Assembly (NCBI GenBank): GCA_030526765.1
Contig: JAUNCB010000114.1
Span: forward strand, 1 to 5,161
Direction of reading: 5' to 3'
Length of the DNA: 5,161 nucleotides
Origin: Bacillota bacterium
GTDB lineage: Bacteria; Bacillota; Clostridia; Lachnospirales; Anaerotignaceae
Positions 1 through 5,161 of this stretch are shown here, in pieces. Made by a program: the position numbers and the translations under genes. Position 1 is the first letter of the stretch. Every line of letters begins with the position of its first letter. The notes under the pieces are model-generated. The model worked only from the letters and a program-made list of their open reading frames with translations. It had not been told where the DNA came from and made no database searches.

Positions 1-47
1 CATAATTACCAGTTCATTATACAATTTGAAAAAAGCGTTGTAAAGCC

Positions 48-63
48 CTTTTTTTGGGAAAAG
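48..63. repeat. 16-bp interrupted palindrome, copy 1
   Basis: The element has the form CTTTT-N6-AAAAG and matches a second copy at 126-141 in 15 of 16 positions. In this copy the symmetry extends to CCCTTTT (46-52) and AAAAGGG (59-65) around a 6-nt loop. No T-run follows on either strand, so it does not look like an intrinsic terminator. It could be a DNA-binding site; the A/T-rich arms make chance similarity possible. Confidence 0.4.
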
Positions 64-91
64 GGAAGTATGTTGTATACAGAAAATGAAT

Positions 92-107
92 CTGACAAGA
101 CAGGTGT
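92..107. promoter_or_regulatory. possible operator upstream of pncB (NiaR-like, tentative)
   Basis: The stretch reads CTGACAAGACAGGTGT and contains GACA-A-GACA and an imperfect palindrome CTGAC-AA-GACAG. It ends 15 bp before the proposed -35 of pncB. Its reverse complement, with ACACCTGTCTTGTC, resembles what I remember of operators of NiaR (YrxA), the niacin-responsive repressor of NAD genes in Firmicutes. I cannot verify that consensus here. A repressor site would more usually overlap the promoter, which weakens the call. Confidence 0.25.
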
Positions 108-122
108 AAAGGCGCAAAAAGG

Positions 123-151
123 TTGCTTTTATTGGGAAAAGTGTGTATAAT
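123..151 (+). promoter_or_regulatory. likely sigma-A promoter of pncB
   Basis: A TTGCTT -35 (123-128) and a perfect TATAAT -10 (146-151) are separated by 17 bp. Transcription would begin near 158, giving a leader of about 117 nt before the ATG. An alternative is TTGGGA (132-137) with TAAATA (154-159) at 16-bp spacing. The second copy of the 16-bp palindrome (126-141) sits inside this promoter, across the end of the -35 and the spacer. In the leader only a small ATTG-AA-CAAT inverted repeat (166-175) stands out; I recognise no riboswitch. Confidence 0.6.
126..141. repeat. 16-bp interrupted palindrome, copy 2
   Basis: This is the second copy of CTTTT-N6-AAAAG, 78 bp downstream of the first (48-63), differing only at position 131 (A instead of T). 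It overlaps the last bases of the proposed pncB -35 and most of the -35/-10 spacer. A protein bound here would be expected to affect pncB transcription; that is inference from position only. Confidence 0.4.
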
Positions 152-274
152 CATAAATAATGTATATTGAACAATTTATGTGCTTTTTGCGGTAATATTA
201 TATGATTGGCGGGACGCATCCAAAAAGTACGCGAAAACAAGCGGTCTGCCATCCCAAAAAAAGGAGATTTTATA

Positions 275-1732
275 ATGAAAGGTAGAGAGTTTGCACTGCT
301 GACAGATTTATACGAGCTGACAATGATGCAGGGATACTATGAAACCGGTGCGCAGAACAGACAGGTGGTATTTGATCTGTTCTACAGAAAAAATCCCAGC
401 GGCAACGGCTATGCCATTGCGGCAGGTCTGCAGCAGGCGATTGAATATCTGGACAATCTGCGTTTTACAGAAGAAGACATTGCATATCTGGAAAGCCTGC
501 ATATTTTTTCTGAGGGCTTTATCGGCTATCTGAAGGATTTTCGTTTTACAGGGGAGGTTTATGCGATCCCCGAAGGCACAGTGGTATTCCCTCATGAGCC
601 ACTGATGCGGATCAAGGCACCTATCATTGAAGCGCAGCTGATCGAAACAGCACTGCTGAATATCATCAATCACCAGAGTCTGATCGCAACAAAGGCTTCC
701 CGTGTGGTACATGCAGCCCAGGGCGATCCTGTTCTGGAATTTGGTCTGCGCCGTGCCCAGGGGCCTGATGCAGGGACACTGGGTGCCAGAGCGGCTGTGA
801 TCGGCGGCTGTGTGGCAACCAGCAATGTGCAGACAGGTAAACTGTATCATGTTCCTGTAAAGGGTACTCATGCCCATAGCTGGGTAATGAGCTTCCCCGA
901 TGAACTGACAGCCTTCCGTACCTATGCAAATCTGTTCCCCGATGCCTGCATCCTTCTGGTGGATACATATAATACGCTGAAAAGCGGTGTGCCCCATGCG
1001 ATCCAGGTGTTTGATGAAATGAAGGCGGCAGGAACACTGCCCGAAAAAGGCTTTGGCATCCGTCTGGACAGCGGTGACCTTGCGTATCTGTCCAAACGGG
1101 CAAGACAGATGCTGGATGAGGCAGGCTATCCCAATGCACTGATCTCTGCATCCAGCGATTTGGACGAAAACCTGATCACCAGCCTGAAGCTGCAGGGTTC
1201 CACCATCAGCCTGTGGGGGGTTGGCACCAAGCTGATCACCTCCGATGACTGTCCTGCCTTTGGCGGCGTGTATAAGCTGGCTGCGGAAGAAAATGCAAAC
1301 GGTGATTTCGAGCCGAAGATCAAGCTGTCCAATAATGTGGAAAAGGTGACAAATCCCGGTATCAAGAAGATCGTTCGTATTTACGATAAGGAAACAGGCA
1401 AGATCAAAGCAGACCTGCTGGCACTGGAGGAAGAAGTATTCACAGAGGATACGGATCTGCATATCTACGATACCAATGCAAAATGGAAGAGCATGCAGCT
1501 GCCTGCGGGAACATTCCGTATCAGAGAGCTGCTGGTTCCTGTATTTATCGAGGGCAGGCTGGTTTATGAATGTCCGGAAACCATGGAGATTCAGGCATAC
1601 TGCAACAGAGAAAAGGAAACACTGTGGGAGGAACAGAAGCGTCTGAAAAATCCCGATATTGTTCCTGTGGATCTGTCCGATAAGCTCAGTGCAATGAAAC
1701 TGAAGCTGATCGAAGCGGCAACTGCGAAATAA
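275..1732 (+). CDS. pncB: nicotinate phosphoribosyltransferase
   Basis: The 485-residue cytoplasmic enzyme joins nicotinate and PRPP, with ATP hydrolysis, to form nicotinate mononucleotide and PPi, the entry step of NAD salvage (Preiss-Handler pathway). Length and sequence fit the Firmicute PncB class of about 490 residues. The N-terminal DLYELTMMQGYY block (11-22) is typical of the family. The FGLRRAQGPDAG block (156-167) supplies substrate-binding arginines. GTHAHSW (197-203) contains the conserved GT-x-AH, whose His201 should be the residue phosphorylated by ATP. RLDSGDL (263-269) and GVGTKL (315-320) complete the phosphoribosyl-binding barrel. I chose the ATG at 275 because AAAGGAG (260-266) lies 8 nt before it and family homology begins there. 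An in-frame TTG at 206 would add 23 residues without family character. The gene appears monocistronic, with its own promoter and a terminator at 1760-1800. I see no damage. Confidence 0.96.
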   Translation: MKGREFALLTDLYELTMMQGYYETGAQNRQVVFDLFYRKNPSGNGYAIAAGLQQAIEYLDNLRFTEEDIAYLESLHIFSEGFIGYLKDFRFTGEVYAIPEGTVVFPHEPLMRIKAPIIEAQLIETALLNIINHQSLIATKASRVVHAAQGDPVLEFGLRRAQGPDAGTLGARAAVIGGCVATSNVQTGKLYHVPVKGTHAHSWVMSFPDELTAFRTYANLFPDACILLVDTYNTLKSGVPHAIQVFDEMKAAGTLPEKGFGIRLDSGDLAYLSKRARQMLDEAGYPNALISASSDLDENLITSLKLQGSTISLWGVGTKLITSDDCPAFGGVYKLAAEENANGDFEPKIKLSNNVEKVTNPGIKKIVRIYDKETGKIKADLLALEEEVFTEDTDLHIYDTNAKWKSMQLPAGTFRIRELLVPVFIEGRLVYECPETMEIQAYCNREKETLWEEQKRLKNPDIVPVDLSDKLSAMKLKLIEAATAK

Positions 1733-1759
1733 AAGAAATGAGATAACATTATAAAGTAT

Positions 1760-1800
1760 AAAGTGCAGGACATGGAAACAGATGCCTGCACTTTTTTATT
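1760..1800. terminator. intrinsic terminator between convergent pncB and gpr
   Basis: AAAGTGCAGG (1760-1769) pairs perfectly with CCTGCACTTT (1785-1794). A further CAT/ATG pairing (1771-1773 with 1782-1784) past one bulged A leaves an 8-nt loop. On the + strand the stem runs directly into TTTTTTATTT, a good terminator for pncB. Read on the - strand, the same hairpin follows the gpr stop codon and is trailed by a weaker T-rich tract, so it probably serves both genes. The T-run abuts the gpr stop at 1800. Confidence 0.88.
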
Positions 1801-2798
1801 TACCATACATATTTATTGATATCTGCCATAGTGACACCGGGATGGACAGCAATATTGATGCTGTTGGCGATGATATTTGCCAGACGGTCAACCACGGCAT
1901 CCACCTCCTTGGGGGTAACGAACATATTTCCTGTATAGGGCCCCAGTATTTCTGTGATCATCTGGTATTTTTCCTCCCGCTCCAGAGATTGCAGCATCTG
2001 ATAAAAGGCGGAGCCTGTATCTGTCTGCTGAAGCATTTCCGTCAGGATCCTGTCCATGGTATCATTCACCAGAGTGGCGGCATCCACTACGGTGGGAACG
2101 CCTACAGCGATCACGGGAATGCCGAGGCTTTCCTCATTCAGCAGCATCCGCTTATTACCAACGCCTGCGCCCGGTGAGATACCCGTGTCTGACAGCTGTA
2201 TCGCGGCATTGATGCGGTTGGAGCGGCGGGCAGCCAATGCATCTATGGCAATCAGGAGGGAAGGATGGAGTTTATCCACGATACCCTTCAGGATTTCTCC
2301 TGTTTCGATGCCTGTGATGCCCATGACACCGGGGCTGACGGCGGCAACGGGACGGACGGTTTTTTCGATCTCCGCAGGCAGGGTGCCCTGCAGATGGCGG
2401 GTAACAAGGATTTTGGAAACGACCTTTGGGCCCAGTGCGTCGGGGGTGATGTTCCAGTTTCCAAGTCCTGCAACGAGGATACAGGTGTTTTCGTCAAAGT
2501 GTGCAAGGGTGCGTATTTTCTCTGCTAAAACTTTGATGATTTTTTCGTGACCTTCTGCATCATTTTCCTTTAGCTTTTCTGCCTCCAGTGTGATATAATT
2601 GCCCATAGGCTTGCCCATCAGTGTGCTTCCTGTTTCGGAATGGATGCGAACATGGGTCATAAAGTAATCGGCAGTTTCTTCGGTTTCTACGGTAACACCG
2701 TCCAGATTTTCTGCCTTTCCCTGCTGCGCCAGTTCTCTGGCTTCGATGGCGAGGTCGGTGCGGACACAAAAGGAATGGTTTGCTTCTGTCGGATTCAT
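1800..2798 (-). CDS. gpr: GPR endopeptidase (germination protease)
   Basis: This is the protease made as a zymogen in the forespore that, after germination, cuts small acid-soluble spore proteins and frees their amino acids. The reading frame can be 332 residues (ATG at 2798) or 338 (ATG at 2816). I prefer 2798: AAAGG (2813-2809) lies 10 nt ahead of it, while the ATG at 2816 has only an A-rich stretch upstream. In 338-residue numbering, RTDLAIEARE (19-28) follows the short propeptide and resembles the self-processing region. GLGNWNITPDALGP (117-130) carries Asp126 and IAIDALAARR (189-198) carries Asp192; these match the two aspartates proposed as catalytic in Bacillus megaterium GPR (127 and 193). 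GVMGITGIETG (163-173), SDTGISPGAGVGNKR (209-223) and VTPKEVD (300-306) are also family hallmarks. It is shorter than the 368-residue B. subtilis protein, mainly from a missing stretch near residue 265, as in clostridial forms as I recall them. It is convergent with pncB and divergent from rpsT. Expression is expected to be forespore-specific. Confidence 0.95.
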   Translation of the reverse strand: MNPTEANHSFCVRTDLAIEARELAQQGKAENLDGVTVETEETADYFMTHVRIHSETGSTLMGKPMGNYITLEAEKLKENDAEGHEKIIKVLAEKIRTLAHFDENTCILVAGLGNWNITPDALGPKVVSKILVTRHLQGTLPAEIEKTVRPVAAVSPGVMGITGIETGEILKGIVDKLHPSLLIAIDALAARRSNRINAAIQLSDTGISPGAGVGNKRMLLNEESLGIPVIAVGVPTVVDAATLVNDTMDRILTEMLQQTDTGSAFYQMLQSLEREEKYQMITEILGPYTGNMFVTPKEVDAVVDRLANIIANSINIAVHPGVTMADINKYVW

Positions 2799-2808
2799 GT
2801 TTTCACAG

Positions 2809-2813
2809 CCTTT
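2809..2813 (-). promoter_or_regulatory. ribosome binding site deciding the gpr start
   Basis: On the - strand this reads AAAGG, 10 nt before the ATG at 2798. It lies just inside the longer frame that starts at the ATG at 2816, which has no purine-rich Shine-Dalgarno match of its own. This supports the 332-residue product. Confidence 0.5.
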
Positions 2814-2825
2814 CATTTTTTTGAT

Positions 2826-2855
2826 TATTTTTTTCGTTGTTTTGAAAAGTATTCA
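2826..2855 (-). promoter_or_regulatory. possible sigma-G type promoter of gpr
   Basis: On the - strand TGAATA (2855-2850) matches the sigma-G -35 consensus. After 17 bp comes AAAAATA (2832-2826), a weak match to the CATACTA-type -10. Transcription would start near 2819, about 20 nt before the ATG at 2798, leaving almost no leader for the ATG at 2816. The gene is forespore-expressed in Bacillus (sigma-F and sigma-G), which makes a site here plausible. The poor -10 keeps confidence low. Confidence 0.35.
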
Positions 2856-2884
2856 TTGACTTATTCCGTTTCATAAGGTAAAAT
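2856..2884 (+). promoter_or_regulatory. strong sigma-A promoter of rpsT
   Basis: TTGACT (2856-2861) and TAAAAT (2879-2884) each match consensus at five of six positions and are spaced by exactly 17 bp. Transcription should begin near 2891, about 160 nt ahead of the rpsT start codon. A strong vegetative promoter fits a ribosomal protein gene. Its -35 directly adjoins the TGAATA element proposed for gpr on the other strand. Confidence 0.83.
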
Positions 2885-2969
2885 ATATCTGTTGAGTTAA
2901 CCGGGGGTGTTCGAGAGAACGGAAAAAGGCCCCAGCCGTGTCGGAGGGAGAAGCCCTCAAAGGTGGTTA

Positions 2970-3026
2970 ATGGTAAGTAGAAGGAGCGGCAGTTTTTCGG
3001 AGCATGCCGACAGAAAACCACATTAA
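2970..3026 (+). other. possible 18-codon upstream open frame in the rpsT leader
   Basis: An ATG at 2970 opens a frame encoding MVSRRSGSFSEHADRKPH, ending in TAA at 3024-3026, 27 nt before the rpsT start codon. AAAGGTGG (2959-2966), one base from AAAGGAGG, lies just upstream with GG 6 nt before the ATG. The peptide is rich in Arg and Ser and matches nothing I know. The frame overlaps the proposed leader helices, so it may be a chance feature of a structured RNA rather than a translated peptide. Confidence 0.2.
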
Positions 3027-3040
3027 AATCATTATTATTA

Positions 3041-3045
3041 GGAGG
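3041..3045 (+). promoter_or_regulatory. rpsT ribosome binding site deciding a TTG start
   Basis: GGAGG lies 8 nt before the TTG at 3054, the spacing expected of a true start, and no in-frame ATG is available near the start of the S20 homology. GAGG here could also pair with CCTC (2955-2958) in the leader, although four base pairs alone is weak. Confidence 0.85.
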
Positions 3046-3053
3046 AAATTACA

Positions 3054-3314
3054 TTGGCTAATATCAAATCCGCTAAGAAAAGAATCAAAGTAATCAACAA
3101 GAAAACACTGAGAAACAAAATGATCAAATCTCAGGTAAAAACAGCTATGAAGAAAGTAATCGTTGCTGTAAACGCTGGCGATAAGGAAGTAGCAGCAGTT
3201 GCACTGAAAGGCGCTATCTCCGCAATCGACAGAGCATACATGAAAGGCATCTACCACAAAAACGCTGTGGCTAGAAAAAAATCCACTCTGACAAGACTGG
3301 TAAACAGCCTGTAA
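3054..3314 (+). CDS. rpsT: 30S ribosomal protein S20
   Basis: The 86-residue basic protein binds 16S rRNA in the small subunit and is a primary assembly protein. The N-terminus (M)ANIKSAKKRIK is the standard S20 start, and the Lys/Arg-rich sequence is the length expected for the family, which folds as a helix bundle. The C-terminal block HKNAVARKKSTLTRLVNSL (68-86) is also typical. Translation starts at TTG (3054), supported by the GGAGG at 3041-3045 and by where the homology begins; E. coli rpsT also uses TTG as part of its autoregulation. Codon use is more AT-rich (GCT, GTA, AAA, AGA) than in neighbouring genes, as expected of a highly expressed ribosomal gene. It is transcribed alone, between a strong promoter and a strong terminator, divergent from gpr. 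Confidence 0.97.
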   Translation: MANIKSAKKRIKVINKKTLRNKMIKSQVKTAMKKVIVAVNAGDKEVAAVALKGAISAIDRAYMKGIYHKNAVARKKSTLTRLVNSL

Positions 3315-3324
3315 TTTGCAAAGC

Positions 3325-3357
3325 AAAGGGTATCCTTATGGATGCCCTTTTTCTTTT
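3325..3357 (+). terminator. intrinsic terminator of rpsT
   Basis: An 11-bp stem forms between AAAGGGTATCC (3325-3335) and GGATGCCCTTT (3340-3350), including one G-U pair, around a TTAT loop. The sequence TTCTTTT follows directly. It begins 10 bp after the rpsT stop codon and separates rpsT from the nucleoside operon. Confidence 0.93.
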
Positions 3358-3387
3358 GGAAAAACTATCGTATTTTTGCGGTGGACA

Positions 3388-3396
3388 TGATATAAT
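3388..3396 (+). promoter_or_regulatory. extended -10 promoter of the nucleoside operon
   Basis: TGA-TATAAT (TG at 3388-3389, TATAAT at 3391-3396) is a perfect extended -10 element. The region 17 bp upstream (3368-3373) has no convincing -35, which extended -10 promoters can tolerate. Transcription would start near 3402, about 40 nt before the phosphorylase ATG. I see no clear DeoR- or CcpA-type operator here. Confidence 0.65.
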
Positions 3397-3443
3397 ATTC
3401 AGATAAAAAAGAAAAGAATAAATGCTCCGAAAGGAGGAACAGT

Positions 3444-4760
3444 ATGAATTTTGTGGATATTATTATCAAAAAAAGAGACGGCGGAAAGCTGACCCATGAA
3501 GAGATCACCTTCTTTGTACAAGGGGTAACGGACGGTTCTCTGCCGGATTATCAGATCTCCTCTTTGCTGATGGCGATCCTGCTGAAGGGGATGGATGCAG
3601 AGGAAACGGCCCATCTGACCATGGAAATGGCAAATTCCGGGGGAATGTTTGACCTTTCTGCGGTGGAAGGGGTTAAGGTAGATAAGCATAGTACAGGCGG
3701 TGTGGCAGATACGACCACATTGATCCTGGCACCTCTGGTTGCATCTGTCGGTGTTCCTGTTGTGAAGATGAGCGGACGGGGACTGGGCTTTTCCGGCGGT
3801 ACCATAGATAAACTGGAATCGATCCCCGGCTTTCGTGTGGATGTATCTGAGGAAGAGGCCCTTCGCTATGGCAGAGAAAGCGGCATTGTGCTGATGAGCC
3901 AGACCGATGATCTGACCCCTGCGGATAAAAAACTGTATGCCCTGCGGGATGTAACGGGTACGGTAGACAGTATCCCTCTGATCGCAGCAAGCATCATGTC
4001 CAAGAAGATCGCAGCGGGGGCAGATGGTATCGTGCTGGATGTAAAATGCGGCAGCGGTGCCTTCATGAAGGATATGGAAAGTGCAGAAAAACTGGCAACG
4101 ACCATGGCTGCCATGGGCAGACATGTAGGCAGAAAGGTGACTGCGGTAATCAGTGGCATGGATCAGCCCTTGGGCATGTATATCGGTAACAGCCTTGAGG
4201 TGATCGAGGCGATCGAAGTGCTGAAGGGCAATGTGGAAGGCGACCTGCTGGAGGTTTCCCTGACCCTTGGTGCGAATATGCTGCTGCTGGCGGGCAGAGT
4301 GGAAACAGAGGAGGAAGGCAAGGCGCTGCTGCGGGAAAATATCCGAAATGGTAAGGGACTTGCCAAGTTTAAGGAGCTGCTGGAGCAGCAGGGCGGCGAT
4401 ACAGGCATTATTGAAAACTACGAGCTGCTTCCTGTTTCTGCGGCAAAGCTGGAGGTAAAGGCGAAGGAAGCGGGCTTTATTACCCGTATGGATACCGCTG
4501 TGATCGGCAGAGCTTCTCAGGAAACGGGCGCAGGCAGAATGTTCAAGGGACAGCCTTTGGATTTTAGTGCCGGAATCGTGATGAAAAAGCGTCTGGGTGA
4601 TGCAGTTGCAACAGACGAAACGCTGGCGATCGTGTATAGTGAGAGTGAGGAAAAATGTCGTTCTGCGGCTGCATTCCTGCAAAAAGCGATTATGATAACA
4701 AAGGAGCAGGCAGAGGAACTGCCGCCTTTGATCTGGAAGATTATCAGACAGGAGGACTGA
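3444..4760 (+). CDS. pdp: pyrimidine-nucleoside phosphorylase
   Basis: This 438-residue cytoplasmic enzyme splits uridine, thymidine or deoxyuridine with phosphate into the base and (deoxy)ribose-1-phosphate. Its length is standard for the dimeric phosphorylase family that also includes thymidine phosphorylase Deo[14 protein letters not shown] (81-93) is the phosphate-binding loop; Lys108, Ser110 and Thr120 also fit that site. [16 protein letters not shown] (110-125) is the family signature. Arg168, Ser183 and Lys187 sit at the base-binding positions known from Bacillus stearothermophilus Py[11 protein letters not shown] (201-209) and the C-terminal domain (about 340-438) are intact. Firmicute neighbours and length favour the broad-specificity Pdp over strict thymidine phosphorylase DeoA, but substrate range cannot be settled from sequence. 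The start is firm: AAGGAGG (3431-3437) lies 6 nt before the ATG. The stop is 4 nt before deoB, so the two are co-transcribed. Small motif changes (Ala88, Phe116-Ser117) look conservative. Confidence 0.95.
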   Translation: MNFVDIIIKKRDGGKLTHEEITFFVQGVTDGSLPDYQISSLLMAILLKGMDAEETAHLTMEMANSGGMFDLSAVEGVKVDKHSTGGVADTTTLILAPLVASVGVPVVKMSGRGLGFSGGTIDKLESIPGFRVDVSEEEALRYGRESGIVLMSQTDDLTPADKKLYALRDVTGTVDSIPLIAASIMSKKIAAGADGIVLDVKCGSGAFMKDMESAEKLATTMAAMGRHVGRKVTAVISGMDQPLGMYIGNSLEVIEAIEVLKGNVEGDLLEVSLTLGANMLLLAGRVETEEEGKALLRENIRNGKGLAKFKELLEQQGGDTGIIENYELLPVSAAKLEVKAKEAGFITRMDTAVIGRASQETGAGRMFKGQPLDFSAGIVMKKRLGDAVATDETLAIVYSESEEKCRSAAAFLQKAIMITKEQAEELPPLIWKIIRQED

Positions 4761-4764
4761 GCAT

Positions 4765-5161
4765 ATGAAAAGAGCGATTATTATTGTGCTGGACAGTGTT
4801 GGGATCGGGGAATTGCCGGATGCGGCGGACTTCGGGGATGCTGGCAGCAATACATTGGTAAATATCAAAAAGGCGAGACCGGAAACAAGCCTGCCCAATA
4901 TGGCAGCACTGGGTCTTGGGAATATTCAGGGGGAAGACATCCATCTGCTGGGCAAGGTAGATGCGCCGAAGGGCTGCTTCTGTAAGATGGGGGAAAAATC
5001 CATTGGTAAGGATACCACAACAGGACATTGGGAGATCGCAGGTATCGTAACAGCAAAGCCCTTCCCGACCTATACGGAAACAGGCTTCCCGAAGGATGTA
5101 ATGGATGCCTTTGAGGCAGCGATCGGTACAAAAACATTGGGCAACTATTCTGCTTCTGGTA
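4765..5161 (+). CDS. deoB: phosphopentomutase, 5' part (runs off the window)
   Basis: The enzyme interconverts (deoxy)ribose-1-phosphate and the 5-phosphate, the step after nucleoside phosphorolysis. Only the first 132 codons are in the window (about one third of a family member of roughly 390 residues), with no stop before the edge. [20 protein letters not shown] (1-20) holds the metal-binding Asp10 of the alkaline-phosphatase superfamily core. [13 protein letters not shown] (81-93) carries Thr84, aligning with the phosphorylated Thr85 of the Bacillus cereus enzyme. The [12 protein letters not shown] block (43-54) is also typical, and the cap domain begins near residue 100. GGAGG (4751-4755), inside the end of pdp, is 9 nt before the ATG. 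The 4-bp gap and shared pathway show one operon with pdp; a purine-nucleoside phosphorylase or deoxyribose-phosphate aldolase gene beyond the edge would be unsurprising. Confidence 0.95.
   Translation, partial: MKRAIIIVLDSVGIGELPDAADFGDAGSNTLVNIKKARPETSLPNMAALGLGNIQGEDIHLLGKVDAPKGCFCKMGEKSIGKDTTTGHWEIAGIVTAKPFPTYTETGFPKDVMDAFEAAIGTKTLGNYSASG

Larger units (their letters stand above)
2891..3053 (+). promoter_or_regulatory. structured 5' leader of rpsT
   Basis: The leader can form several helices. TTAACC (2897-2902) pairs with GGTTAA (2965-2970) and encloses two hairpins: GTTC-GAGA-GAAC (2909-2920, GNRA loop) stacked on GGGG/CCCC (2904-2907 with 2930-2933), and GAGGG/CCCTC (2944-2948 with 2954-2958). 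Downstream, CGGCA (2987-2991) pairs with TGCCG (3005-3009). Two alternatives compete with these: GTGGTT (2963-2968) with AACCAC (3016-3021), and TGTCGG (2939-2944) with CCGACA (3007-3012). No T-run follows any stem, so control, if present, would act on translation or RNA stability. S20 represses its own translation in E. coli, so feedback control by S20 is a reasonable guess. I recognise no known riboswitch or T-box. Confidence 0.55.

Noticed and set aside
46..65. Hairpin CCCTTTT/AAAAGGG as a terminator of an upstream gene
   Set aside because: No T-run follows the stem on either strand; I kept it only as part of the repeated palindrome.
206..274. Upstream in-frame TTG that would lengthen PncB by 23 residues
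   Set aside because: The added residues lack family character and the TTG has no ribosome binding site, while the ATG at 275 has AAAGGAG at 8-nt spacing and begins the homology.
308..1462. 384-codon open frame on the - strand
   Set aside because: It lies wholly antisense to pncB, has a low-complexity Cys/His/Gln-rich composition and no recognisable domain; it is a shadow of codon bias in the real gene.
2891..3053. Known riboswitch or T-box in the rpsT leader
   Set aside because: I looked for T-box, TPP, FMN, SAM, cobalamin, lysine and purine signatures and saw none; there is also no terminator stem with a T-run.
3399..4898. 499-codon open frame on the - strand
   Set aside because: It is antisense to the phosphorylase and the start of deoB, both clearly recognised, and has an implausible His/Cys/Gln-rich composition.
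1..5161. Mobile element, CRISPR array, tRNA, defence or other novel multi-gene system
   Set aside because: All coding space is filled by five recognisable housekeeping or sporulation genes, and I found no transposase, spaced repeat array, cloverleaf or long terminal inverted repeats.

Overview
The window is ordinary chromosomal DNA from an endospore-forming, low-to-moderate-GC Firmicute, most likely a clostridial gut-type anaerobe (Lachnospiraceae-like; this is an inference from protein style and codon use). A germination protease gene shows the spore-forming lineage. Strong AAGGAGG-type ribosome binding sites, sigma-A-like promoters and U-tailed terminators also fit the phylum.

Layout from left to right: (1) 1-274 is non-coding and holds a likely promoter for pncB, a repeated 16-bp interrupted palindrome and a possible operator. 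(2) 275-1732 (+) is pncB, nicotinate phosphoribosyltransferase, for NAD salvage. (3) 1733-1799 is a short convergent gap holding a strong hairpin terminator. (4) 1800-2798 (-) is gpr, the spore protease that degrades small acid-soluble spore proteins at germination. (5) 2799-3053 is a divergent intergenic region with a near-consensus vegetative promoter reading right, a possible sigma-G type promoter reading left, and a roughly 160-nt structured leader in front of rpsT. (6) 3054-3314 (+) is rpsT, ribosomal protein S20, starting at TTG and followed by an intrinsic terminator. (7) 3444-4760 (+) is a pyrimidine-nucleoside phosphorylase gene, preceded by an extended -10 promoter. (8) 4765 to the window end (+) is the 5' part of deoB, phosphopentomutase, 4 bp behind it in the same operon.

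The last two genes form a nucleoside catabolism pair: the phosphorylase releases (deoxy)ribose-1-phosphate from pyrimidine nucleosides and phosphopentomutase turns it into the 5-phosphate for central metabolism. pncB, gpr and rpsT are each separate transcription units. The divergent gpr/rpsT arrangement is, from my recollection, common in Bacilli and Clostridia.

I see no mobile element, CRISPR array, tRNA, rRNA, defence system or novel multi-gene system here. The stretch most worth a second look is the rpsT leader. It can form mutually exclusive helices and contains an 18-codon open frame with its own Shine-Dalgarno-like sequence, upstream of a ribosomal protein gene that uses a non-ATG start.
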